Shown: positions 22,373-35,684 of the stretch, one piece after another
Layout of the letters: each line of letters begins with the position of its first letter
Position numbering within the stretch: position 1 is the stretch's first letter
NCBI GenBank assembly: GCA_015657535.1
Contig: JADHZB010000413.1
Location: 29,144 to 93,143, forward strand
From: Nephromyces sp. MM_2019
Taxonomy: Eukaryota; Apicomplexa; Aconoidasida; Nephromycida
Length of the DNA stretch: 64,000 nucleotides
Direction of reading: 5' to 3'
Position numbers and translations under genes: made by a program
The notes under the pieces: generated by a model
Databases searched by the model: none
Seen by the model: only the letters and a program-made list of their open reading frames with translations
Told to the model about the DNA's origin: nothing

Positions 22373-23496
22373 ATCTGATAATGTTTTAATATACTATTGA
22401 CACTTCTTTTTGCTAAGGGTTCTCTGTTAAATAGGAACTATACCAAGACTTTTTCTCGAAATAAGCTTTGAAACATTTGCAAAACCACTTAAATATTAGC
22501 TTGGCTTATTTAAACTTTGCACAGCCTAATTAAATGCTTGCAAATTCTAATTTTTTAGTAATGAAATTTTCTGTAGTTTCCATGAATGAGCTTTCATATT
22601 TTCCATTCATAGAAAAACATATTTGTCAAGAGTTATTCCATTTAATTTTTATTCATTTTTAAATGCTAAACTGATAGCTTCAAGGGTTTGTTATTTTTTC
22701 TTTTTTCCGTCTACAAAGTCTGATCTAATAGTATAAAAATTATCCCAGTCTTGTGAAAACATTTTGAAATAAATAATCTAGACAAGAAATTTATAATCAA
22801 ATTAACAAGTTTGTAAAAAACTTATTAAATAATATAATACATGTTCTAATCGGAAACTATAAAATTTATTATCTTATGAAATATTTCAGGCAACCCTGTA
22901 TTTTTTATGATATCTTAGCGTTTACCAGATAAATTATTTGTCCTCATTTTAGTCATCGAGTTCATATTTCCCATCAAATTATAATGTGATAAACTTCTAA
23001 TTTAAATCAATTAAGTTTCAAATTTATTTCCTGCTTTTGTTAGTAATAAAGTGGCACCTCCTATATTACAATAATAATTGCACTTCAAATCTATTGAATG
23101 TTTAAGATCATTGATTTCCTTAAGTGGATTGAAATATCATATGGGAAGTTTGAGCAAGTTGGTTATCTTATGCATGCTTAAAAAATCATTAACGTGAAAA
23201 TCTTTTATAATTTTAGAAAATAGAAAATTTTTATCTGGTAGATAATGCATATTTGCCTCATTATATAGGTTTAATTCTTTGTGAAGCCTAAGGCAAGAAT
23301 TTTTGTCTTCAAGCTACATTATAATTGGGAATAATTCAACTTCAAAATCAAAGATTAGAGATTGTGTTTGTATGTATGTTAAGTTTATTCCGTGCTCAAG
23401 GTTTGTGTTGAATTTAGTGAGGCTAATATTCTTTGTTTTCTTAGTTATAATGTTTTTAGGAATAAGAGAAAAAACAAATTCACAAATTTGAGGGTC
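22373..23496. other. AT-rich spacer
   Basis: Convergent spacer between ALG13 (+) and the TMA7-like gene (-). A 62-codon ORF at 23303-23491 is a shadow with no protein-like features. Nothing else seen. Confidence 0.5.
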
Positions 23497-23939
23497 TTAT
23501 TTCTTCTTGCCTTTTTCCAACAATGCTTTTCTTGCTGCTTCTTCTTTTCTGATATATTGTAGAAATATTAATAATTAAAGTTCAAAATTGTACTATACAT
23601 GTCTAATCTATTACTTTTTCCTTTCCGACTCTTGTTTTTTGAAGCTTACATCTTCTTCTGTCTCTACAACCTCTTTCTTTGGGGCTTTAAGAGGCTTTTT
23701 TTTTCCAGCCTAAAGATCAACAATTTGGGGATAATTATAACATTTGTATAGTCATAACCTAATTCTTGCATATTATATATTATCAATTATATAAAAACTT
23801 ATTCACCAAGCATATTATGCTTTCTAAATTTTGAGTTTGGTGTTTCAGAATGATTCTATATGATTTCTTATGTTTCCTTGTTATTGAGGTCAATCACACT
23901 AAGCTGTTATTTTATACTTACTTGTGCTCCAGTCGGCAT
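23497..23939 (-). CDS. TMA7: TMA7-like ribosome-associated small protein, three exons
   Basis: Too small and split for ordinary ORF calling. Exons 23922-23939 (MPTGAQ), 23615-23709 and 23497-23548 join in phase to 54 residues: the core reads AGKKKPLKAPKKEV, then EEDVSFKKQESERKK, then EEAARKALLEKGKKK. This matches TMA7 (translation-machinery-associated 7, coiled-coil domain 72), whose family has GGKxKPLKxPKK, an acidic ED, FKxKQ and a Lys/Ala-rich helix. Family members are about 64 residues and usually end in a GPLxxGGIKKSGKK-like tail; here the tail is short (GKKK). The family co-purifies with ribosomes; its precise job is poorly known. The introns are 212 and 66 nt. Confidence 0.8.
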
Positions 23940-24905
23940 TGTAACTAATAATCTCGAAAAAGATATTTATCCTATGTTTTTGAATAATATAGTGAAATTT
24001 AGCAAATTATATAATCCAAAGTATCAAACTAAAATAAAGCAGCGCTGTCAACTGTTAATTATATCGTGACTTTAACATTCTTACAGCTAATAAGAAGCAA
24101 TTAATTCTAGATATCCCTTAGCTATTAAAACACGTTACGTAGTGGTTGACTATTATTACTTTAATATTAAAATTATCTCCCTTAGACTAACTAAGGCATC
24201 ATCATTTTAAAAGTTTGTAAAGCCTTATGATAATGTATCCGATTATAATATTTGTGAAAAATTTTAATTAGAAATCCATGGCATGCATCATTCATTTTTA
24301 CAAATATGTTTATGAGAAATTTTAGTCATTACTATTGCAAACGATCTTGCATATTTATAGCTTGTAATTTTTATCCTTTATTTTGTTATGCATATGAAAA
24401 TTGTGTAAGACCTTTACCATTATATAAAGATATATATTATTAATGCTTATTTAGGGAGATGACTTGAAAAGCAACATATTTACGATGCCTTATTAGTGCA
24501 AATATTCAAGTGTAAAAGCTTACAGATTTAATTAAACTTTATAGTATTACAAATATTAAAATTATAAATTTACACAACTGATATTAATAATCGGACCTCC
24601 CTTTAATCTAGTAATTCTTAGGTTAGAGTTTTTTTATTCGATTGTGTAGTACAAAAAATGACAACTAGAAAAATATTTTCTTAGAATTGAAAATAATGAT
24701 AATATATAATTAATGTAAGAACTCCTCATAGCTTAAAAATTAAGTGTAAAACTTGTTCAAAGATTAGTTTGAGAAATGAGAGATATGTGTGTTAATCATT
24801 TCGTATTGAAAGCACTGCTTTATAGCTAAGATTTTTGATGATTAGCAAGGTTTAAATTGTGTATGAGTATTGTATTTTATTAGTGTATAAAATATCATAT
24901 AAGAC
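23940..24905. other. AT-rich spacer
   Basis: Spacer between the start of the TMA7-like gene and the 3' end of gamma-COP, both on the minus strand. It contains GGCATGCATC at 24281-24290, close to the TGCATGC motif bound by some apicomplexan AP2 factors, but one short match in DNA of this size is weak. No gene seen. Confidence 0.45.
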
Positions 24906-27674
24906 TCAATCTAAAGAGCCTATTATAGCATCACGCACTAATGGATCCATACAACGGCAAGAAAATTTCAATAAACAGCCATGTTGATAATCCACGAAAA
25001 TAGTAGCTACACATAGCACCTCAACCTTATTCAAATAAGAACCTGACAAGAGTAGAGTGTGTTTAGACTTATTTGAGTCTACCATATCTGATTTTTCACA
25101 GGCAGACATGTTAAAGGAAGTTAAAAGGCTTTCAGCAGCATCTTTTGCAGACCGAAAATTTAGGCTATATTGGCCAATCTTTTCTGATTCTGCAGGGATA
25201 TATCGCTCCCAGTGTATCATAAACTGGCCAGATCTCAAATGCTGTGGTATTATGTAATCCGAGATACCAATTACAAGTGGATCGACAGCATACTCATCGT
25301 TTATGACAGAATAGCCATCTACTATTTGATATCTCAATTGTACATCAAACGTATCTGTAAAAGTTTCAAGATTCTGAGATAGGGGCTGTAAAACTACATA
25401 GCTTGACTCAGGGGAATCGTAGCACAAACTTTTTATAGGTACAGAGCCCAATATTGCCCAGTTAGTTGGGTCTAAACCACTTAGGAAGACAAATGCATCT
25501 GTCAACTCTTCATCAGCAATAGTGTTGGTTATCATGAATTCGAGTACTAAGAAATCATTGAAAAAGACCTTTTTCACAGTAACTCCATATTCAGCCTCAC
25601 GTTCCGTTAGAGATTGCCAGCGACTTGACACCAATACAGGACCCAAAGATTTAAAGTTGACTATCGAAGAAACTGCTTCTATCAGATCTTGTTCAGGATC
25701 CTTAATTGTGGGGGGAGTTGATGGTTGAGGTTTAATATCTACAGTGGAAAGTGGAACCTTGGAAGTGTCATTTTGAGTTTCTATTGCCCTTGATTTTTCA
25801 TAATCTTCATTTGAAAGTATTCGAGATGTATCAAATGTGCTTTCAATATTTGTTTCTATGTGTTCTGTTAATTGTTCACATAAAAAATCCAAAGACAATT
25901 CATTTTCTATATTGAAGAATGAGTCTAAAGAGGGTGGAGCCATAGTTTCAACACTAGTTTCAGAGCTGAGACGAGAACTGCTTGGTTTATCAAAAGACAT
26001 CTCAATGATTTTACTATACAAGTTTGTTCTGTCGCGAACCTCATCGTCATTATCAGTACTACAAACTTCTAAAAGGATTAATATGTCCTTACGTAATTCA
26101 GGACATTTTCTGGAAATTTTTGCTAGAGAGTCAACTCCAGCTGCTCTGAGGTGTGCATTCTCTAGTATCAAGCGATTATATATGAAACGAATGTATTTAG
26201 AAGGGCAATTAGTGGATGGTATACGTTCTCCAAGGAAAGAAAGAATAGACATACAAAGTGAAGGGAATTCGCAATCTTCTATGAATTCACAAAGGTGGCT
26301 AATTCCAGTTTCTACAGCATCAGGGATTTGATCAATTATAGTCATTATAGCATTAACAGATTCATTTTTTGAGTCAAAATTTCCATCCTCCCTCAAACTG
26401 GTTGCTAAAACAGTCATCAAAGTACGGTGCTTGTAAGGGTAGGTCAAGCAAAGTGTATTTACAGCTTTCAATACATCTAATTTGAAGCTATCTGTACCAT
26501 CATTCATGAATGAAGTAATTTGCTTTATAAGGCGGTCAATATTAGACTCATTTCCGAATTTTAAGAGTGATGCAAGAGCTAAAGAAGCTATGTTACGGCT
26601 TGGATCTGATAAAAGTAGCTCAACATCTTGGCTAAATTGCGTTAGAAGATGTGGGCAATACTGTGACAGAATATTCAGTTGCCTTACAGCGGCAAAGCGA
26701 ACAACTGGCTTTGATGATGATAAGAAATCTCGCAGTGTAATCACTGATGGTAATAGTTCAAAGCCGAAAAGTATTCCGTTATTTAAATCCTTGTGGAAAT
26801 ATGTGACGAGCGATGTGAACGATTTGGCTGCCTCTAGTCTAATCATTTCATTCGAGTTTGCCAAAGATCGTTCTAAGTTAGTCATTAAGGTCTTTTGTAT
26901 CGTAGAGTCTGTGTCTTGGCACAGTAATTTGACTGAATAGCGCATGACTAAGCACTCAGCTAAGGGAGACTTAGAATCCTTCTTCGATAACATGATAACT
27001 ATTTTCTGAAGTGCAAGCCTATCAGATTTCTTCATCTCATATAGGAGTGCTATAGAATGGAATTGTACCATGGGGTGGGAATTATTTACTGTTTCGGTTA
27101 TCTCATTAACCCAACGTTTGACTACCGAGCTAGCTACTTTCCAGAGGTGTATACCACAAACCAATGCAGAGCATGCAACAAAGGGATTTTTATCTACTAC
27201 AGCCGTTTTGAGATACTTCTCGATCTGTGATGCCATGGATATGTTTGCAATCTTACTGAAAACGCGTAGTGCATTGGCGCGGTTGCAGTCATTGTCACTG
27301 TTGAGATCCTTGGACAGTGAACTGGTAAGAATAAAAAATTCAGAGCTTTCGACCTCAAGGTTCTTCACAACCAGATAAACTAAGCGACGTAGCCTCCGAT
27401 TAGGAGATTGGAAGAGCTGGGTGATGCTGAAGAAGATATCCGAGTTTTCCTTCGGGCTTAGTGTCTCCCCTTTAACAATCCGCTTGAAAATTTTCACAAG
27501 TGTCTTACAACATTCCTTAATAATGAGTGTCGACTGTGTAAACCTTTTGACTTCCATCAAAATTGCGTTTATGTCTGTAGATAAGTTGTCCAACTCCAAG
27601 GGTTCATCAAGGATCTTAATATCCTTGAGTAGCCTATTTGAAACCTTTTGAAAGGGTTGTACTGCACTTACCAT
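24906..27674 (-). CDS. COPG: Coatomer subunit gamma (COPI)
   Basis: Gamma-COP is part of the COPI adaptor subcomplex, which sorts cargo for Golgi-to-ER and intra-Golgi retrograde vesicles. The ORF is intronless, 922 residues; animal gamma-COP is about 874. The N-terminal two thirds is an adaptin-type helical solenoid with family-typical strings: ITQLFQSPNRRLRRLVYLVV, FILTSSLSKDLNSDND, VVKRWVNEITE and HPMVQFHSIALLYEMKKSDR. After an Asn/Ser-rich linker (about 560-640) comes the appendage (about 650-915), with the beta-sandwich and platform parts and a C-terminus reading CSCRCMDP-like (here KFSCRCMDPLVRDAIIGSLD). It contrasts with the intron-rich genes around it. This large clean frame on the minus strand casts many shorter shadows on the plus strand. 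Confidence 0.95.
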   Translation of the reverse strand: MVSAVQPFQKVSNRLLKDIKILDEPLELDNLSTDINAILMEVKRFTQSTLIIKECCKTLVKIFKRIVKGETLSPKENSDIFFSITQLFQSPNRRLRRLVYLVVKNLEVESSEFFILTSSLSKDLNSDNDCNRANALRVFSKIANISMASQIEKYLKTAVVDKNPFVACSALVCGIHLWKVASSVVKRWVNEITETVNNSHPMVQFHSIALLYEMKKSDRLALQKIVIMLSKKDSKSPLAECLVMRYSVKLLCQDTDSTIQKTLMTNLERSLANSNEMIRLEAAKSFTSLVTYFHKDLNNGILFGFELLPSVITLRDFLSSSKPVVRFAAVRQLNILSQYCPHLLTQFSQDVELLLSDPSRNIASLALASLLKFGNESNIDRLIKQITSFMNDGTDSFKLDVLKAVNTLCLTYPYKHRTLMTVLATSLREDGNFDSKNESVNAIMTIIDQIPDAVETGISHLCEFIEDCEFPSLCMSILSFLGERIPSTNCPSKYIRFIYNRLILENAHLRAAGVDSLAKISRKCPELRKDILILLEVCSTDNDDEVRDRTNLYSKIIEMSFDKPSSSRLSSETSVETMAPPSLDSFFNIENELSLDFLCEQLTEHIETNIESTFDTSRILSNEDYEKSRAIETQNDTSKVPLSTVDIKPQPSTPPTIKDPEQDLIEAVSSIVNFKSLGPVLVSSRWQSLTEREAEYGVTVKKVFFNDFLVLEFMITNTIADEELTDAFVFLSGLDPTNWAILGSVPIKSLCYDSPESSYVVLQPLSQNLETFTDTFDVQLRYQIVDGYSVINDEYAVDPLVIGISDYIIPQHLRSGQFMIHWERYIPAESEKIGQYSLNFRSAKDAAESLLTSFNMSACEKSDMVDSNKSKHTLLLSGSYLNKVEVLCVATIFVDYQHGCLLKFSCRCMDPLVRDAIIGSLD

Positions 27675-30600
27675 TTTCGTGATTGTTGAGTAGCAAAGAA
27701 TTACTTGTATGAAGCTGAGATGAATGAATCAAACGATTTTGCCTTATCCTAACTTGGGGGAATAGCACACTGTTTCATATACATAAACTAGAATAAATGT
27801 AATTTAAAAAAGATTATGTGATTGTAAATTTCATCACGCCATAAGTCCAGTTAGATATTTTGGAATATTTTGGGTATGTCTATGTTTTTTTCATCAAATT
27901 TGATTTAGACTGTGAATCTTGGTGTTGATTTGTGTTTGTTTAAGAAAATTTATTTGATATTAAAATGACTTTTGTGTAAATAAATATACATAGATGTGCA
28001 AGTTTTATGCGTTTATGTACACATTGACATTAAGATGTGTTTTGTTAGTGAGGAGGTGGGTGTATTAATCGAACTGTGTGTATGTTAACAGAGTTTGTTT
28101 ATGTTAACAGAGGTGTGTTTGTTGATAAAGGCGGTTGTGTATTAACAGGGTAGTGTGCAATAATCAACACATATGTATGTGTGAGTATGTGTAATCAATT
28201 AGATAAGTGTGTGCTGCATTTACAGAGCTTTATATATCAACAGAGTAAATTGTGTATTAATATAGAGATTGACATACTTAGAGCCAATATATCGGTATGG
28301 TTAATTTAATTATACGTAAAATTGAAGCGAGTGTAAGCTGATATAAGAAGAAGGCGGAGTAGCATTTATAGCAGTTTCTATCTAGGTGTTAATTATGTAT
28401 CTTTGACATTATAAAAATAATATAGACATGATATTTAGATGGAAATGTATGAGTTTGATTTATGAAAACATTAAATTTGTTATTTGAATCATCCTCAGTG
28501 TTAACTTTTTAATGAAATTAAATTATCAACTTTCTCAAGTTTATTGTTTTAATTTGACAACTTTATATGATTAATCCAAGTTTATGGGGGTATTAATTTG
28601 TCAAATTCGAAGTGTGAATTGGATAAATTCTGAGTTTTAGTTTGTTAAACTTTGATGGTCCTTGGATTATTTAATAAATTTAGCTTAAAAATACAATCTT
28701 AGAGTTAAGTGATTATTTTTTTTTTGGTTTGAAAAAAGAAATTAGACAAATTTAAAAACATATAGAACCTTTTTTTAAGTTGATGTTAAGGAATGTGCTA
28801 ACCAAATTTTACAATAGTGATAAAGATTTTAAAAGCATTATTCACAAGTTTTATAAATAAGTATCTAATCTGTGTAATATATATTATAAACTAACAAAGT
28901 TCAAAATTCAATAATATATTTAGATTACAAACTCCCATCAATGTTAAACAAATTATTAAGTATTTCACTAATATAGGTAAATTATATTTCAACGTTAATA
29001 AATTTAAAATTAAGCAAATAAAATTTTGCAAACTTTTTAAAAAATTACTGAGATTTAATGGTAATTATTGCGCACTATAAATAATTTAGTCATTTAGGTT
29101 TTATTTGAAACCTAAATTTATTATATTAGATTAGTTTATTTTAATTTATGATATCAAAATATAGGCAATTTATTACACTTTTTGTCTTCACTGGGCTCTA
29201 TAATAAGTATCTCCAAATTAAATTAAAAATGATTGCGCCTAATATATAAGAATGAAGTATTGTAATAAGAGTCATATATGTTTGAGATCCATTTAAAAAT
29301 TGATTATTCTTTTGTTTTTAGGTTTTAATATATATAAGATTTATATACCATTAAACCATTTTTTTCATTAAATTTATGTCATTAATAAAAATACTTGCAC
29401 ATGTTTACAGACACAAATATTCAGATATGGAAAATTTGCTTGTGCACATATATATGTTTACACACACTCAAAGCACCATTGGTGTGTATATGTTATATAC
29501 TATATATAGGGAAGCAAGCGTGTTGGTACATATCCAAATATAAGCAAATAACTGGTTAGTATAGATATATTATGCAAAACATACTGTTATACACATATAT
29601 TTATATAAGTGTATATATTTGTTTGTATATGTGTGTTATTTATGCAGATGTTTTAGTATAGAAATATAAATTACTTGCATTTAGATAGTAATTATGTATA
29701 TACATATGTATATATATTTAAACAATCTTTGTATATTTTATATAATTTTTATTGAAATTTGAATATAATCGATGCTCTTAGAATGTATTATGTTACTCAA
29801 GTATATTTGAAACTGTAATTATTTATAAAAAATAATTCAAATTTTTTCAATAGTTAAACACTAAAATTTATATATCACTTATTTGTACACACACATATAA
29901 CTTTATATATTTGTATGATAAATCATTTGCCAAACTCTTTGAACAAAAAATTTTACATATAAATTCACACCTTAACCAACATTCACAATTATATACAATT
30001 TATTACATACATACAGCAATTTTACTATGATTATATATATAGCCTATAAAATAAAAAATTATAAGAATAGGTATACATATATATAAAGTTCAAACAATTA
30101 ATTCACATCTAGATTGTAAAAACAGTAAGTATATCATGAAACTTAACACGAAAGTACACACACATGTGAACACACAGACACACATACACACACATATATA
30201 TACACACACATATATATACACACACATATATATACACACACATATATATACACACACATATATATACACACACATATATATACACACACACACACAAGTA
30301 TACACACACATACATGCATAGCACTCCATTTTGCACATGTTCATATTAGGTATAATAATTCGATCTAATCACACCTACGCACACACCCTACACAACTTGC
30401 AAAAAATATAGTCATGGCAAATTTGCAACATACACATAAGAAGATAGACATATTTGTCAATCTTAACACGCACAAGCACACACATAATAAAACTTAACTA
30501 GTTTGATTGAACTAGAGATAAAATTTACACACACACGCACATATCTATTATATATAAATACAACATAACAAATAAGCATAGTGATATAAGCACACACATC

Positions 30601-31455
30601 CAAAAATTTTTTTAAATATATACACACAGCTGAATGCTGTTTTAATGAAATGTAAGAAAATGTGTTAGCCAAATGACATAATCTAATTTGGGATTTTCGA
30701 TCAAAATGAACAAAAAATTAAACTATTTATAAGAAACACGCAATTTGATTTTAGTAAATTGAAAACGTGTGTGTGCTTTGTTTTAATTAAGATTCATGAC
30801 TAACAAAAGTATCCCAATTATATTGACATAAACAAGATCGCTTTAATAGATATTGGTCCAACCTTCTCTTCTTTTAACGCACACACACATACAAATAAAC
30901 ACATGTAGATTCAACTTTACATATAAAACACACTACAAAGCCAGCATAATTTAGATATATACACCATACAACAACAAATCATAAATCACACATATAAGAA
31001 TAGATAACATTTAATATAGAGATAGACCTATTTTTCACAAATGCATCTTCACTTTCATAAACATATATATACACACGTATACATATACAAAAATTAGCGA
31101 CAGATTGGATAACTTAAAAGCTAAACGTACATTCACCTATCCCCAAATTTACACATCTCCCTATGACTACACTCATATAGCTAAAGATACACACAACCAT
31201 TATAACAATTAACACTTAGATAATATTATCTAACACTTGGTTTTCCTAAAAGTATTTAGAAGTATTACAATATATATGACAACACTGCCTTGTGCGTGCT
31301 TTGATCGTGTTTTAAACAATTTTCAACTCATTCGTCATTCTACACACTCTAGGACACACTTTCTTTAAATGCGTGTAAATTGATAAAGGATATCCCACCC
31401 CCTACTCATCAATTACACACAACTCTTCTACGCCTAATTATACTCGATTCAAAAT
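27675..31455. other. Intergenic region where GT/CA repeats begin
   Basis: Divergent spacer between gamma-COP (-) and the P5 ATPase (+). From about 28,030 there is a diffuse repeat with TGTGTATGTTAACAGAG-like units (28,075-28,260), then plain AT-rich DNA to 29,400, then increasing ACACAC/TATATA. The plus strand near 30,136-31,200 is CA-rich. Long open frames here encode only Thr-His or Cys-Val runs and are repeat artefacts. No gene recognised. Confidence 0.55.
30184..30292. repeat. 16-bp tandem repeat of CA and TA blocks
   Basis: About seven copies of a 16-bp unit ACACACACATATATAT. All reading frames through it are open, which explains the long Thr-His and Tyr-Val ORFs on both strands. Confidence 0.9.
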
Positions 31456-34400
31456 ATGAGATTCCTCTTTCTCATACTCCTCTTCTTACTCTCTTTGTTA
31501 GTGCCCTCTGAAGGCGCTCTACCTCAGCCATTCAAACCTATTTGGCATCAGCGTAAGTGTGTGTGTGTGTGTGTATGTGCTGGGCACTGTGTACTGTGTG
31601 TGTTTGCTGTGTGCTGTGTGTGTTTGCTGTGTGCTGTGTGTGTTTGCTGTGTGCTGTGTGTGTTTGCTGTGTGCTGTGTGTGTGTGTGTGTGTTGTATGT
31701 GTGTGCTGTATGTGTGTGCTGTATGTGTGTGCTGTATGTGTGTGTGTGTGTGCTGCATATGTGTGTTTGTAGGTGTGTATGCATGTGTGTGTATGTATGT
31801 GTGTGTGTGTATATACATGTGTGTGTGTATATACATGTGTGTGTGTATATATGTGTATGTGTGTACATATGTGTATGTGTGTACATATGTGTGTGTGTGT
31901 ATATATTTGTGTGTGTGTATATATTTGTGTGTGTGTATATATGTATATACGTGACTATATATATATGTGCGTGAGTATGCGTGTGTGTATGGTTGTGTGT
32001 GAGTATGCGTGTATGTGTGTCTGTGCATGCATTTAGGCACGTGTGTATGTATTAGCTTTATGTACATGTATTTAGGTGTGTTTGTGTGTGGCTAATTGGT
32101 TATGTGTGTATTTGGTTATGTATGCGTATTTGGTAGTGTGTGTATATTTGGTAGTATTTGTGCATTGGATAGTAGGTATGTTTAGATATCTATGAGTAAT
32201 GTGTGAATTTAATTGTGTATTCGTGTTTGAGAATCTAATCAAGAAAGTACGTGAACTTATGTGTGAGTGTGTAAACTTAATAAAGTATGTATATTAGCTT
32301 AATGTACCTCTCCTTCAGCAGGTGTATATACATTCAAATATCATACAAGTATTTTCAATTTTGCACACATACACCTCTCTGTATAAAATCTAAGCAACAC
32401 GAATGCAGTACTTCAATGTAAACTTGATTATGTCTTCAAATTCTTATCCATGTGTGTGTGAGCATATTTTTGTATATTTATATTTCTGTATCTACACTTA
32501 ATTTGCGTTAAGCTTCATAATATTTGGATGTATGTACATTTTTTATATATATCCATCGTTATGTGTGTACATAGCATGTATATAATTATATGTGTGTGTG
32601 ATCTTAGCAAATGACTATGATATCAACGGTCAATCATGTGCTGAAAAAAAACCAACAGTCCTACGCACATGCCCATTATTTGGATTTTTGGCCCAAAATT
32701 TAAACCAAGAACAATTCCAATCAAAATGCACACAATTTGGTTTTCAATGTAATGGCCACATCTTACTAGATGGTACCTGTGAACAATGTGCAGATGGATA
32801 TGAATTGGTTGAAGATGATGGTGATGTATTTTGTAGAAATTCTAATGGAGATGTGCAATTCAACGGCAAAACCAACCCCTTTGACTGTATATCAGATACA
32901 CAGATCCCACGTACTATTAAGGGGGCCTATCGCCCATGTCATTCAATGGAAAATTCACCTCAGGTGAACTTTATACACACACATTGTAATTATACTTTCA
33001 CAGACATACAGACATTGTAATTTCCACACATACACTACAATTTTCACAGACACACACACACTACAATTTTCACACACTGTAATTATTACAGACACATTCA
33101 CTATTATTATCACCCACACAGGCGCACACTGTAATTATTACAGACACACTTTAATTACCACATACATACACATAATTGTTTTTTCTGTTTATAGTTATAT
33201 ATTAATTACACACAAATGATTCTGGAACTTCATGAATTCTTGATAACATTATAGCTTATTATTATATTCACCCTATACACCTAGTAAACAACTTTTATTG
33301 TGTGTACGTTTTTGTATAAATGAATTTATTTTTTATCCGCAAATTACTCATTACTAGTACATTTCACACACAAAACATATACACACACTAAAATTTTAAC
33401 ACACAGATTGATGTACCTCGTTATTATATCGGTGATGATTTTGCTTCTGAATTAACAATGGCATCCTGTGCAGAAGCAAGAGGCCTTTCAGAATACAAAA
33501 CAGTAGTCAATCAAAACAGGTGTGTAACCACAAACACGTATACTCGCATTTTTATTTTTATACACTCGTGTCATGTGTGTAAAGATGTATATTCTTTATA
33601 CGTAGTATATTACCAACACCTATAGACACAGGCGTGTGCAATATTTTGAACTACATGAATCCTACGCATTTGTCGTATATTTTTAAATACATTTTTGTGT
33701 GTGAAACTCTCTACACACAACATTTCATCAACCCCTATAAATGAAATGTGTGTAAGTTTTTGATACAATAAAATTCTATACATTTCTCTACATAATTTAA
33801 TTACAGAGGGGAAGAGGTTTATAATTTTCCCGTAATAAGAGATTCCGATGGAACTGACACCGAATTTGGATATTTAATGTGTCCAAATGTTGTTCCTGAG
33901 CCTTATAATTATGCGGTAAACATACACACAGCCTATAAACACACACAATCTATATTCACACATAACCTATACATGCTCCTGACCTATACAAACATATTAT
34001 ATATACATTCTAATAGAGCCCATAACACACACGTACGCTCATTTTGTATATATATATTTATATACAAAATTACTCATTTATACATAAATTTTTTATATAA
34101 ATATGTTTTAATAGACATCGGGGTGGTTAACACTCTATGGTGTTTATGCCTTTGGATTCTTCCTTGTTATTTGTTACTATTTTTACAAGACTAGTAAGTC
34201 AACTATTCGACATTAAATATTATATTTATAATTACACACATCATCAATATATTTCACACATAGCCTACACATTTAAACAGAAATAAGATGATATTTGATG
34301 AATTATACTACTCAATATAGGGTTTAAAAATGAGCATCTTATATCAAATAAACATCCATATACACACACAAACTATCTACATACATTTGATTTTCTCACA

Positions 34401-35568
34401 CACATACCCACACATCCCAACCCCCCATCCCACCTACATACTCAACCATACACACACGCAGACACCTATAAATCTTAACTTTTTTTTGAATGATCTGAAT
34501 ATACTTCTAGACTTAATAAAGTTCTTATAATAATATACACATTCATAACACACACTAAACACATTACAAACATTTCACAGACTATACACATTACATACAT
34601 TTCATAGACCTTCACACATTTCACAAACTATACACATTACACACAATTTTTAATACTTTAGTGAGAGAAAGTAAACTAGAAAAACAAACCAAGGGGGCAA
34701 ATAGGCCCTCACAATCATTTGATTTTGATGAAAACAATATTTTTACAAAAGTTAAACAAGAAGGATATAAAAATGATATATTTGGAAGGATTGCATTTTA
34801 TTATGTTATAGCCCTAACTATCTTACTTAAACTCTTTATGCTTGTGTAAGTATCTTTTATACACCTTAAACATTGTAATAATTTTTTTTTTCCACGTACA
34901 CCTACACATTTTCATGAAATTTCTTTTCCTACACACACATATATATTTTTCATGATAGATTATTTCTAAACACACCTACACAATCTATAAGAATTCCTCA
35001 ACATATATCACACACCCATACACATTCAAAATCAACCAGCTCCCCCCACCCCCTTTTTTATACATATATACACACATATAAACACACACATACACAAACA
35101 TACACACATACACAATCACATACACATACACACATACACATACACACATACACATACACAAGCACATAAACACACACATAAACACACACATACACACATC
35201 TATATATTATATTTTTTTAGAGCAATTTTTGACACATATGGTGTAAATTTATTTTTATTTTGTCGTGGAGATAAGGACCTTGTAGCTGCCTGTGAAGAGA
35301 GTATAAGTAATGGTATTGATCCCTCATGGAGAGAAGGCTACACATGTGCATCTGGTTGTTTATTTACATGGAATTTTTCAAATGGAGAATTTGCACACTG
35401 GCCATATTCACCCAAATTAGGAGGAGGTGAAAATATATATATCGTCTTTATTACAGCTTGGAATATTACTGTAGCTTGGTATGTTGTTTTACGATTTTTA
35501 CAACCTAAGATTGGGTCATTTTTTAGGTTAAAGTAAGTTATAAATGTGTATGTATGTATGTATTTGTG

Positions 35569-35602
<34 letters not shown>

Positions 35603-35644
35603 TGTATATATATATACAAAACTATCTTAATTATTTAATTACTC

Positions 35645-35684
<40 letters not shown>

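Noticed and set aside
25057..27651. Five plus-strand ORFs of 66-164 codons
   Set aside because: They are antisense shadows of the intact gamma-COP coding frame.
30090..32070. Several overlapping ORFs of 60-180 codons on both strands rich in Val-Cys or His-Thr
   Set aside because: They are products of (GT)n/(CA)n repeats, which are open in most frames; only the first 97 bases of exon 1 of the P5 ATPase are believable coding sequence here.
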